Source: Pseudomonadota bacterium | GTDB lineage: Bacteria > Pseudomonadota > Alphaproteobacteria > Rhodobacterales > Rhodobacteraceae | Length of the DNA stretch: 5,898 nt | Direction: 5' to 3' | Assembly: GCA_027592105.1 (NCBI GenBank) | Contig: JAQCLA010000155.1 | Span: forward strand, 1-5,898 | In this document: piece after piece, positions 1-5,898 of the stretch | Position numbering within the stretch: the first letter of the stretch is position 1 | How the letters are laid out: the number at the start of each line of letters is the position of its first letter | The notes under the pieces: generated by a model | What the model was told of the DNA's origin: nothing | Database searches by the model: none | The model's input: the letters and a program-made list of their open reading frames with translations, nothing else | Made by a program: the position numbers and the translations under genes

Positions 1-151
1 GGGCCGCTTCGAAGAGGCGCTGCTTAACTTCATGCGCACCAAGAAGGCCGATGTGCTGGAGTGGATCACCAAGAGCGATCCCAAGATCAAGGGTGCTGAT
101 GCCGAGAAACTCAAGGCTGCAATCGACGAATTCGCCGCCGATTTCGCCTGA
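1..151 (+). CDS. atpA: ATP synthase F1 subunit alpha, C-terminal end (partial)
   Basis: This is the last 49 codons of a gene that begins before the window, read in the frame starting at base 2 and ending with TGA at 149-151. The peptide runs from GRFEEALLNFMRTKKADVL to IDEFAADFA. It resembles the C-terminal helical domain of the F1 alpha subunit as I recall it from Rhodobacterales. Alpha forms the alpha3beta3 hexamer with beta, carries the non-catalytic nucleotide sites and contributes the arginine finger, but none of those motifs lies in this fragment. The identification therefore leans on position: it sits directly before atpG, atpD and atpC in the usual F1 order, 12 nt ahead of atpG. Nothing suggests truncation other than the window edge. 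Confidence 0.9.
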   Translation, partial: GRFEEALLNFMRTKKADVLEWITKSDPKIKGADAEKLKAAIDEFAADFA

Positions 152-163
152 AGGGTCTGACAG

Positions 164-1045
164 ATGCCCAATCTTAAGGACCTTAAAAACAGGATCGCGT
201 CGGTCAAATCGACCCGCAAGATCACCAAGGCGATGCAGATGGTCGCCGCCGCGAAGCTGCGCCGTGCGCAGGACGCGGCGGAGGCTGCGCGCCCCTATGC
301 CGAGCGGATGCAAGCCGTGATGAGCGGCTTGGCCCAAGCGGTGGATGCATCGGCCGGTGGGCCGCGGCTTTTGTCGGGCTCGGGCAAGGATGATGTGCAT
401 CTGCTGGTCGTCATGACCGCCGAGCGTGGCCTGTGCGGTGGTTTCAACTCGACCATCGTGCGCAAAGCGCGCGTGGCCATCGACACGCTTGTGGCCCAAG
501 GCAAGACGGTCAAGATCTTGACCGTTGGTAAAAAGGGCCGCGAACAACTCAAGCGCGATCACAGCGCGCGGATGATCGGGCATGTCGATCTCTCGGACGT
601 CAAGCGGCTGGGCTATGCGGATGCGGCACGTATCGCAGCCAATGTGTTGGACCGGTTCGATGCGGGCGAATTCGATGTCGCCACCATCTTCTTTAACCGC
701 TTCCAGTCGGTGATCAGCCAGATCCCGACCGCGACACAGATCGTGCCCGCGCAGTTCGAAGCCCCCGCAGCGGGAGCCGAGGCAAGCGGGGCGCAATACG
801 ACTATGAACCCTCGGAAGAGGCCGTGTTGGAAGATCTTCTGCCACGGGGCGTTGCGACGCAGATCTTTACCGCGCTGTTGGAAAACGCCGCCTCGGAACA
901 AGGTGCGCGGATGTCCGCTATGGACAACGCGACCCGGAACGCGGGCGACATGATCGAGCGGCTGACAATCGAATATAACCGTTCGCGTCAGGCCGTGATT
1001 ACCAACGAGCTGATCGAAATCATCTCGGGCGCCGAAGCGCTCTAA
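164..1045 (+). CDS. atpG: ATP synthase F1 subunit gamma
   Basis: Gamma is the central rotor stalk of F1. It turns inside the alpha3beta3 ring and couples proton flow through Fo to ATP synthesis at the inner membrane. The product has 293 residues, normal for the family. The N-terminal helix is typical (MPNLKDLKNRIASVKSTRKI, then TKAMQMVAAAKL). The central Rossmann-like domain contains ERGLCGGFNST at about 87-97. The C-terminal helix ends in ITNELIEIISGAEA at 279-292, which fits the gamma signature (I-T-x-E-x2-E-x3-G-A-x-A). The two long terminal helices are expected to form the coiled coil that enters the hexamer. The ATG at 164 is preceded by an AGGG Shine-Dalgarno-like stretch at 152-155, and the start matches the conserved N-terminus. 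It is co-transcribed with atpA upstream and atpD 16 nt downstream. No broken or missing element is seen. Confidence 0.98.
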   Translation: MPNLKDLKNRIASVKSTRKITKAMQMVAAAKLRRAQDAAEAARPYAERMQAVMSGLAQAVDASAGGPRLLSGSGKDDVHLLVVMTAERGLCGGFNSTIVRKARVAIDTLVAQGKTVKILTVGKKGREQLKRDHSARMIGHVDLSDVKRLGYADAARIAANVLDRFDAGEFDVATIFFNRFQSVISQIPTATQIVPAQFEAPAAGAEASGAQYDYEPSEEAVLEDLLPRGVATQIFTALLENAASEQGARMSAMDNATRNAGDMIERLTIEYNRSRQAVITNELIEIISGAEAL

Positions 1046-1061
1046 GAACCGGAGACACGAC

Positions 1062-2486
<1,425 letters not shown>

Positions 2487-2492
2487 CGCATC

Positions 2493-2546
2493 GGTGGGTG
2501 ATACCCACCCTACGGGCGAGATCTCGTAGGGCGGGTGCAACCCACC
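2493..2546. repeat. REP/BIME-like palindromic repeat between atpD and atpC
   Basis: Two 22-nt arms, 2493-2514 and 2525-2546, are inverted copies of each other with 18 of 22 positions matching, separated by 10 nt (2515-2524). Each arm is itself a small hairpin. On the left, GGTGGGT (2493-2499) pairs perfectly with ACCCACC (2503-2509) across a 3-nt loop. On the right, GGCGGGT (2530-2536) pairs with ACCCACC (2540-2546) with one mismatch. The arms end towards the centre in CTACG and CGTAG. The spacer overlaps the 10-nt palindrome CGAGATCTCG (2517-2526). A hairpin-within-inverted-repeat layout is typical of dispersed REP/BIME elements. That this is a genome-wide family is inference from one copy. 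The element lies wholly in the gap between the two genes, so it would be transcribed within the atp mRNA. Confidence 0.75.
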
Positions 2547-2556
2547 ATCTGCCCCA

Positions 2557-2562
2557 AAGGAG
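2557..2562 (+). promoter_or_regulatory. Ribosome-binding site of atpC
   Basis: AAGGAG lies 8 nt before the ATG at 2571 and is the strongest Shine-Dalgarno match in the window. It fixes the atpC start at 2571 rather than at the in-frame GTG at 2535, which lies inside the palindromic repeat. Confidence 0.85.
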
Positions 2563-2570
2563 AGCCGCGA

Positions 2571-2990
2571 ATGGCTGCCAAGATGCAATTCGATCTGGTC
2601 TCGCCCGAGCGGCGCCTCGCCTCGATGGCGGTGGATGCCGTGCAGATCCCCGGCGCCGACGGTGATTTGACGGCGATGGTCGATCACGCGCCGCTGATCA
2701 CGACGCTGCGTCCCGGTGTTCTCCGGGTCGACGGTGCCGAGGGCGGCGCTGAGTCGGCTTATTTCATCACCGGCGGTTTCGCCGATGTCGCCGGCCCCGC
2801 GATCACGGTTCTGGCCGAACAGGCCATGCCCGCGAGCGAAGTCACCGCCGATGTGATGGATGGTTTCATCAACCAAGCCCGCGCCGCTTACGACAAGCTG
2901 CGCGATGTCGACGCCAGCCAAACCGGCGTTGACGCAGCCGCCAAGCTGGTTGCCGACTTGGAACTGGTGAAGGCGCAACTGGTCGGATGA
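2571..2990 (+). CDS. atpC: ATP synthase F1 subunit epsilon
   Basis: Epsilon sits on the rotor, joins gamma to the c-ring and in some bacteria inhibits ATP hydrolysis. The product has 139 residues, typical for the family. The N-terminal beta-sandwich spans about 1-84 (MQFDLVSPERRLASM; IPGADGDLTAMVDHAPLITT; LRPGVLRV). The C-terminal helical hairpin spans about 87-139. The ATG at 2571 was chosen because AAGGAG lies 8 nt upstream and because the protein then begins as homologues do. An in-frame GTG at 2535 would add 12 unrelated residues read from the repeat. It is the last gene of the operon, with an intrinsic terminator starting 20 nt after its stop. In the alphaproteobacterium Paracoccus denitrificans, the main hydrolysis inhibitor is the separate zeta protein, so this epsilon may be mainly structural (inference). 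No zeta gene is in the window. Confidence 0.96.
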   Translation: MAAKMQFDLVSPERRLASMAVDAVQIPGADGDLTAMVDHAPLITTLRPGVLRVDGAEGGAESAYFITGGFADVAGPAITVLAEQAMPASEVTADVMDGFINQARAAYDKLRDVDASQTGVDAAAKLVADLELVKAQLVG

Positions 2991-3010
2991 CCGCGCATAA
3001 ATGACGAAAA

Positions 3011-3045
3011 AGAGGCCCCGCACGCATGTGTTGGGGCCTTTGTTG
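3011..3045 (+). terminator. Intrinsic terminator of the atp operon
   Basis: AGGCCCC (3013-3019) pairs perfectly with GGGGCCT (3033-3039). Flanking A3011 and G3012 can extend the stem against T3041 and T3040. The 13-nt loop can add a CAC/GTG inner stem (3021-3023 with 3028-3030). An A-rich run precedes it and TTTGTT (3039-3044) follows. It starts 20 nt after the atpC stop, where the operon should end. Confidence 0.88.
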
Positions 3046-3063
3046 TAACCAATGCCCCGGGAT

Positions 3064-3090
3064 TGCCGGTATCTGTTCATAGTATCGGCA
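3064..3090. other. Imperfect dyad in the leader of the lectin-domain gene
   Basis: TGCCGGTAT (3064-3072) can pair with GTATCGGCA (3082-3090), a 9-bp stem with two G-T wobbles and a 9-nt loop. It overlaps a -10-like TAGTAT (3080-3085) for which no matching -35 is visible. It lies in the only space available for a promoter between the atp terminator and the next gene, so it may be an operator or a leader hairpin. Chance is also possible. Confidence 0.35.
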
Positions 3091-3135
3091 CAGTAAGCCC
3101 CGATGGTCGGTAGATCGCATGGAATGAGCGCACCG

Positions 3136-3489
3136 ATGATCAAGCACTTTCGCCACCATATGCTGAGCGCCGAGCAGGGTTCGGCCATGTTGTTCAGCGA
3201 TTTCGCTGATAACGGCCCGATGTGGGCCGGGGATGGCCCGCGCGAAAAGCGCCACTTGGTCCGTTTCACCCAACCCTTCCTTGCGCCGCCGATGGTGCAT
3301 GTCGCGATTTCGATGTGGGATATGGATGGCGAAACCAATCAGCGTGCCGATCTTAAGGCCGAAAAGATTACCGAAACCGGCTTTGCACTGGTTTTCCGTA
3401 CATGGGGTGACAGCCGGGTTGCGCGTATCCGTGCCGACTGGATGGCGCTGGGAGAGATCGTATCCGAAGATGATTGGCAGCTCTACTAG
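3136..3489 (+). CDS. Small H-type lectin domain protein, function unknown
   Basis: From the ATG at 3136 the product has 117 residues. Nearly all of it beyond about residue 38 matches the H-type lectin fold known from discoidin and Helix pomatia agglutinin: VRFTQPF, PPMVHVAISMWDMDGETNQR, KITETGFALVFRTWGDS, then VRIRADW-like ARIRADWMALG. In characterised members this is a small beta-sandwich that binds GalNAc-type sugars and forms trimers or hexamers. Sugar binding here is untested inference. No signal peptide or membrane segment is visible, so it is probably cytoplasmic, odd for a lectin. Start choice is uncertain: in-frame ATGs also lie at 3103, 3124 and 3160, none with a good Shine-Dalgarno. 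I prefer 3136 because the N-terminus (MIKHFRHHMLSAEQGS) resembles homologues as I remember them and a GGA lies 12 nt upstream. It follows the atp terminator, so it is probably a separate unit. Confidence 0.8.
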   Translation: MIKHFRHHMLSAEQGSAMLFSDFADNGPMWAGDGPREKRHLVRFTQPFLAPPMVHVAISMWDMDGETNQRADLKAEKITETGFALVFRTWGDSRVARIRADWMALGEIVSEDDWQLY

Positions 3490-3570
3490 GTAAGCTTGGC
3501 GCGACGGCGCGCGTTGCCGCGGCGATGGGCGCGCTTTCGCCATCTTGCCAAGCGCGCACTTGCCACGGAT

Positions 3571-3604
3571 AGGGGGCCATGACCCGTCCAACCGGCCCCT
3601 TTTT
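3571..3604 (+). promoter_or_regulatory. Terminator-like hairpin over the MFS start codon
   Basis: AGGGGGCC (3571-3578) pairs with GGCCCCTT (3594-3601), an 8-bp stem with one G-T wobble. Its 15-nt loop contains the ATG at 3579-3581, and the run TTTTT (3600-3604) follows. The 5' arm is also the only Shine-Dalgarno-like sequence for the MFS gene. The structure could end transcription arriving from the lectin gene, hide the ribosome-binding site, or both. The pairing is seen directly; the function is inference. Confidence 0.5.
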
Positions 3605-4784
3605 GTTCATTCTCGCGACGATGGTGATCGATGCCATCGGCATCGGCATCGTCTTTCCGATCATGCCCGATTTGATGGACCGCGTGGGTGCGAAAGGCGC
3701 GGGGCAGGGCGCGTTTTGGGGTGGTGTTTTGCTGGCCTCATACGCGGCGGCGCAATTCACCTTTGCGCCCATCGTCGGTGCGATTTCGGATGCCTTTGGG
3801 CGCAAGCCGGTCTTGTTGGCGTCCTTGGCCTTTCTGGCGCTGGATTACGTCATCATGGCGCTGGTGGATAATTTCTGGTGGCTCTTAGTGGGCCGCACGC
3901 TCGCTGGTTTGGCGGGGGCGACCTATATCACCGCCACGGCCTATGTGTCTGACATCACCCCGCCCGAGGGGCGCGCGGCGCGCTTTGGCTTGATCGGCGC
4001 GGCCTTTGGCCTTGGCTTCGTTTTGGGCCCTGCGCTGGGTGGGGTTGCGGCGGCCTGGCACATCACGGCCCCCTTTTGGCTGGCGGCGGGGCTGGCAGCG
4101 GCCAATGTCATCTTCGGGCTTTTCGTTCTGCCCGAATCGCTGCCGCCTGCGCATCGTCGGCCTTTCGCGCTGCGTGATCTCAACCCTTTTGGCACGATCT
4201 TGCGGGCCTTTCGCCTGCCGGGTCTTACCATCCCGCTGATCTGCCTTGGGCTGTTTGAATTCGCCAATATGGTCTATGTGACGCTGTGGTCTTTCTGGGG
4301 GCGCGAGGTTTTCGGCTGGTCCACGCTGGTGATCGGCCTTAGCCTTTCGGCCTATGGCATCCTTGCCGCGCTCTCGCAGATCTTCGTCATGCCGCGCGCG
4401 ATTATCTTGCTTGGTGAACGGCGCTTGATGCTTTTGGGGCTGATGCTGGCTTTTGTCGCATTCGCGGGCTTCAGCCTTTCGACCGCAATCTGGGCGGTGG
4501 CGATCTTGCTGGCGCTCTCGGCCTTGACCGATCTTGTGCCGCCCACGCTGACCGCGATGGCCGCCAATAGCGTGGAAGAGGATCAGCAAGGCATGGTTCA
4601 AGGTGTGATCGCGGCCTTGGCGTCCTTGGCCGCCGTCATGGCACCGCTGGTCTTTACGCCGGTCTTTGGTGCCTTTGTGGGTGATGACGCGCCGATCTAC
4701 TGGCCGGGCGCGCCATTCGCCTTGGCCGCACTCATCGTGGCGGTGATCTTGCCCATCGCGTGGCGACAGGGCAGGGCGCGCTGA
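3579..4784 (+). CDS. Tet-like MFS drug:H+ antiporter (DHA1 family)
   Basis: The product has 401 residues and about 12 predicted membrane helices, the same size and order as TetA-type tetracycline exporters. It begins LFILATMVIDAIGIGIVFPI, like TetA TM1, with an acidic residue (D18) where TetA has its conserved TM1 aspartate. Motif A, GAISDAFGRKP, is at 67-77. LDYVIMA in TM3 holds D89, matching the conserved TetA TM3 acid. GRTLAGLAGAT is at 105-115 and YVSDITPPEGRARFG-like sequence at 122-137. The antiporter motif C region, GLGFVLGPALGG, is at 144-155. LPES (184-187) opens the central cytoplasmic loop, and QGVIAALASL lies at 341-350. It probably exports a small molecule in exchange for protons at the inner membrane. 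The substrate cannot be read from sequence, and no tetR-like regulator is beside it. The start at 3579 fits the family N-terminus, but its Shine-Dalgarno is inside a hairpin. It converges with prs. Confidence 0.9.
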   Translation: MTRPTGPFLFILATMVIDAIGIGIVFPIMPDLMDRVGAKGAGQGAFWGGVLLASYAAAQFTFAPIVGAISDAFGRKPVLLASLAFLALDYVIMALVDNFWWLLVGRTLAGLAGATYITATAYVSDITPPEGRAARFGLIGAAFGLGFVLGPALGGVAAAWHITAPFWLAAGLAAANVIFGLFVLPESLPPAHRRPFALRDLNPFGTILRAFRLPGLTIPLICLGLFEFANMVYVTLWSFWGREVFGWSTLVIGLSLSAYGILAALSQIFVMPRAIILLGERRLMLLGLMLAFVAFAGFSLSTAIWAVAILLALSALTDLVPPTLTAMAANSVEEDQQGMVQGVIAALASLAAVMAPLVFTPVFGAFVGDDAPIYWPGAPFALAALIVAVILPIAWRQGRAR

Positions 4785-4799
4785 GCGTTCAGCGCCCCC
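4774..4799. terminator. Hairpin spanning both stop codons of the MFS/prs pair
   Basis: GCGCTGA (4778-4784) pairs perfectly with TCAGCGC (4789-4795) around a 4-nt loop, GCGT. After one C-C mismatch, GGG (4774-4776) pairs with CCC (4797-4799). The MFS stop TGA (4782-4784) and the complement of the prs stop (4789-4791) pair with each other. The hairpin exists in both transcripts, so it may act as a bidirectional stop or 3'-end stabiliser. No U-tract follows on either strand, so it is not a textbook intrinsic terminator. Confidence 0.5.
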
Positions 4800-5817
4800 A
4801 CATGCCCTTGGGATAAAGCCCCTCGTAGATCGGCACCAGGCTGGCGGTATCAAACAGCGACGAGACGCTGGTGCCGTTCCAGATATTGACGATGGCTTGG
4901 GCAAACATCGGCGCGGTCGGCACGACGCGCACCCGCGAACAGGCCTTGGTCGCGGCCGTCGCCTCGATCGTGTCGGTGGTGACGAGCGATTTCAGCACCG
5001 AGCCCGAGAGCCGCTCGATCGCAGGGCCGGACAACACGCCATGGGTGGTGTAGGCATGCACCTCGGTCGCGCCTGCCTCCATCAGCACATCGGCGGCCTT
5101 GCACAGCGTGCCGGCGGTATCGCAGATGTCATCAACGATGATGCATTTGTGACCCGTCACATCGCCGATCACGGTCATGCCCGCCACTTCGCCGGCTTTT
5201 TCGCGGCGCTTGTCGACGATGGCCAAGGGTGCGCCGATCCGCGTCGCCAATTCACGCGCGCGCGCCACGCCGCCCACATCGGGCGAGATGACCATGACAT
5301 CGGACATGTCGCCGCCGAACTGGTGCAGGATATCGAGCGCGAAGATCGGGCTGGCATAGAGGTTGTCGACGGGAATATCGAAAAAACCTTGGATCTGGGC
5401 TGCGTGAAGATCCATCGTCAGCACCCGCTCGATGCCGGCTGCGACCATCATATTGGCGACAAGCTTGGCCGAGATGGGCGTGCGCGCCTTGGTGCGGCGA
5501 TCTTGGCGGGCATAGCCGAAATAGGGAATCACCGCCGTGATCCGCGCCGCCGAGGACCGGCGCAGCGCATCGGCGATAATTAGCAATTCCATCAAATTGT
5601 CATTGGCGGGCTTGGAGGTGCCTTGCACGATGAACATGTCTTCGCCGCGGACATTCTCATAGACCTCGACAAAGACTTCTTGGTCGTTGAAGCGTTCGAC
5701 GCGGGCATCCACGAGGCCCACCTGCATGCCGCGATGCATCGACATCCGCCGCGAGATCGCCTCGGCCAGTGCGCGGTTGGCATTGCCGGAAATCAGTTTC
5801 GGATCCTGTGCAGGCAT
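4789..5817 (-). CDS. prs: Ribose-phosphate pyrophosphokinase (PRPP synthetase)
   Basis: The enzyme transfers pyrophosphate from ATP to ribose 5-phosphate to make PRPP, the cytoplasmic precursor for purines, pyrimidines, histidine, tryptophan and NAD. The product has 342 residues, somewhat longer than the roughly 315 of Escherichia coli Prs. Visible motifs are FNDQEVFVEVYENVRGED (43-60, nucleotide-binding region), YFGYARQDRR (99-108), and the family signature DLHAAQIQGFF (136-146). The flexible catalytic loop is around VDKRREKAGE (201-210), and the PRPP-binding loop VDDICDTAGT is at 228-237. All are intact. The start at 5817 gives MPAQDPKLISGNANR, as in homologues, with AAAGGGGA (5835 down to 5828) 10 nt upstream. 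An upstream in-frame start near 5862 would add 15 unrelated residues. It converges with the MFS gene, stops 4 nt apart. The slightly long C-terminus (YEGLYPKGMWGR) looks like an alphaproteobacterial feature. Confidence 0.97.
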   Translation of the reverse strand: MPAQDPKLISGNANRALAEAISRRMSMHRGMQVGLVDARVERFNDQEVFVEVYENVRGEDMFIVQGTSKPANDNLMELLIIADALRRSSAARITAVIPYFGYARQDRRTKARTPISAKLVANMMVAAGIERVLTMDLHAAQIQGFFDIPVDNLYASPIFALDILHQFGGDMSDVMVISPDVGGVARARELATRIGAPLAIVDKRREKAGEVAGMTVIGDVTGHKCIIVDDICDTAGTLCKAADVLMEAGATEVHAYTTHGVLSGPAIERLSGSVLKSLVTTDTIEATAATKACSRVRVVPTAPMFAQAIVNIWNGTSVSSLFDTASLVPIYEGLYPKGMWGR

Positions 5818-5827
5818 GGTGATCTTG

Positions 5828-5835
5828 TCCCCTTT
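5828..5835 (-). promoter_or_regulatory. Ribosome-binding site of prs
   Basis: On the minus strand AAAGGGGA lies 10 nt before the ATG whose A is at 5817. It supports that start over the longer reading frame beginning near 5862. Confidence 0.7.
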
Positions 5836-5850
5836 GGCAGCATCGTCACA

Positions 5851-5866
5851 CGCGGTCCCCACCGCG
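5851..5866 (-). other. Small hairpin in the prs leader
   Basis: CGCGGT (5851-5856) and ACCGCG (5861-5866) form a perfect 6-bp stem with a 4-nt loop, 33 nt before the prs start. It could be a leader structure or an operator half. At this GC content a 6-bp stem can arise by chance. Confidence 0.35.
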
Positions 5867-5881
5867 CAGCGTTGACACCCC

Positions 5882-5896
5882 CTAGCACCCGGCTAG
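5882..5896. other. Short inverted repeat upstream of prs at the window edge
   Basis: CTAGC (5882-5886) and GCTAG (5892-5896) are perfect inverted copies around ACCCG. CTAG is usually scarce in bacterial DNA, so two copies in 15 nt stand out slightly. It may be a protein-binding site in the prs upstream region, but the sequence beyond is not visible. Confidence 0.25.
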
Positions 5897-5898
5897 TG

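Noticed and set aside
2493..2546. Intrinsic terminator or attenuator between atpD and atpC
   Set aside because: The hairpins have no U-tract after them, and atpC needs to be expressed with the other F1 genes. A palindromic repeat fits better.
3043..3102. Sigma-70-type promoter before the lectin gene
   Set aside because: TTGTAA (3043-3048) and TTGCCG (3063-3068) are -35-like and TAGTAT (3080-3085) is -10-like, but no pair has an acceptable spacing, so no promoter is called.
3579..4784. Calling the MFS gene a tetracycline-resistance gene
   Set aside because: Similarity to TetA supports the transporter family only. Many chromosomal relatives have other substrates, and there is no tetR or mobile context.
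3885..4904. 339-codon open frame antisense to the MFS gene and running into prs
   Set aside because: The product is a low-complexity arginine/glutamine/lysine-rich string opposite a clear membrane protein and in a different frame from prs.
4897..5583. 228-codon + strand frame opposite prs
   Set aside because: It lies fully inside conserved prs coding sequence and has a histidine/arginine-rich product without a domain.
5872..5877. TTGACA on the + strand as a -35 box
   Set aside because: It matches the consensus, but any -10 would lie at or beyond the window edge, and it points away from prs. It cannot be supported.

Overview
The window looks like chromosomal DNA from a GC-rich alphaproteobacterium, most likely a member of the Rhodobacterales (Roseobacter/Rhodobacter group). 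This rests on the protein sequences, which read like those of that order, and on a stand-alone F1 ATP synthase operon ending at atpC with no Fo genes beside it. It is inference from recognition, not from a database search.

Layout. Positions 1-2990 carry the 3' part of an F1-ATPase operon, all on the + strand: the end of atpA (alpha), atpG (gamma), atpD (beta) and atpC (epsilon). The first two gaps are 12 and 16 nt. The atpD-atpC gap is 84 nt and holds a 54-bp REP/BIME-like inverted repeat. A clear intrinsic terminator at 3011-3045 closes the operon. Next come a small H-type lectin-domain protein (about 3136-3489, +) and a 12-helix Tet-like (DHA1) MFS antiporter (3579-4784, +). On the opposite strand lies prs, ribose-phosphate pyrophosphokinase (4789-5817, -), which converges on the MFS gene with only 4 nt between the two stop codons.

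How the parts work together. The atp genes form the catalytic head and rotor stalk of the ATP synthase. Prs uses ATP to make PRPP for nucleotide, histidine, tryptophan and NAD synthesis. The lectin-domain protein and the MFS transporter are accessory genes with no visible functional link to either.

Most of the window is ordinary housekeeping DNA, and I do not see a new multi-gene system. What deserves a second look is small-scale structure: the palindromic repeat inside the atp operon, a terminator-like hairpin that contains the MFS ribosome-binding site and has the start codon in its loop, and a strong hairpin spanning both stop codons of the convergent MFS/prs pair. No rRNA, tRNA, CRISPR array, insertion sequence or phage gene was seen. 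No intergenic stretch exceeds about 150 nt.
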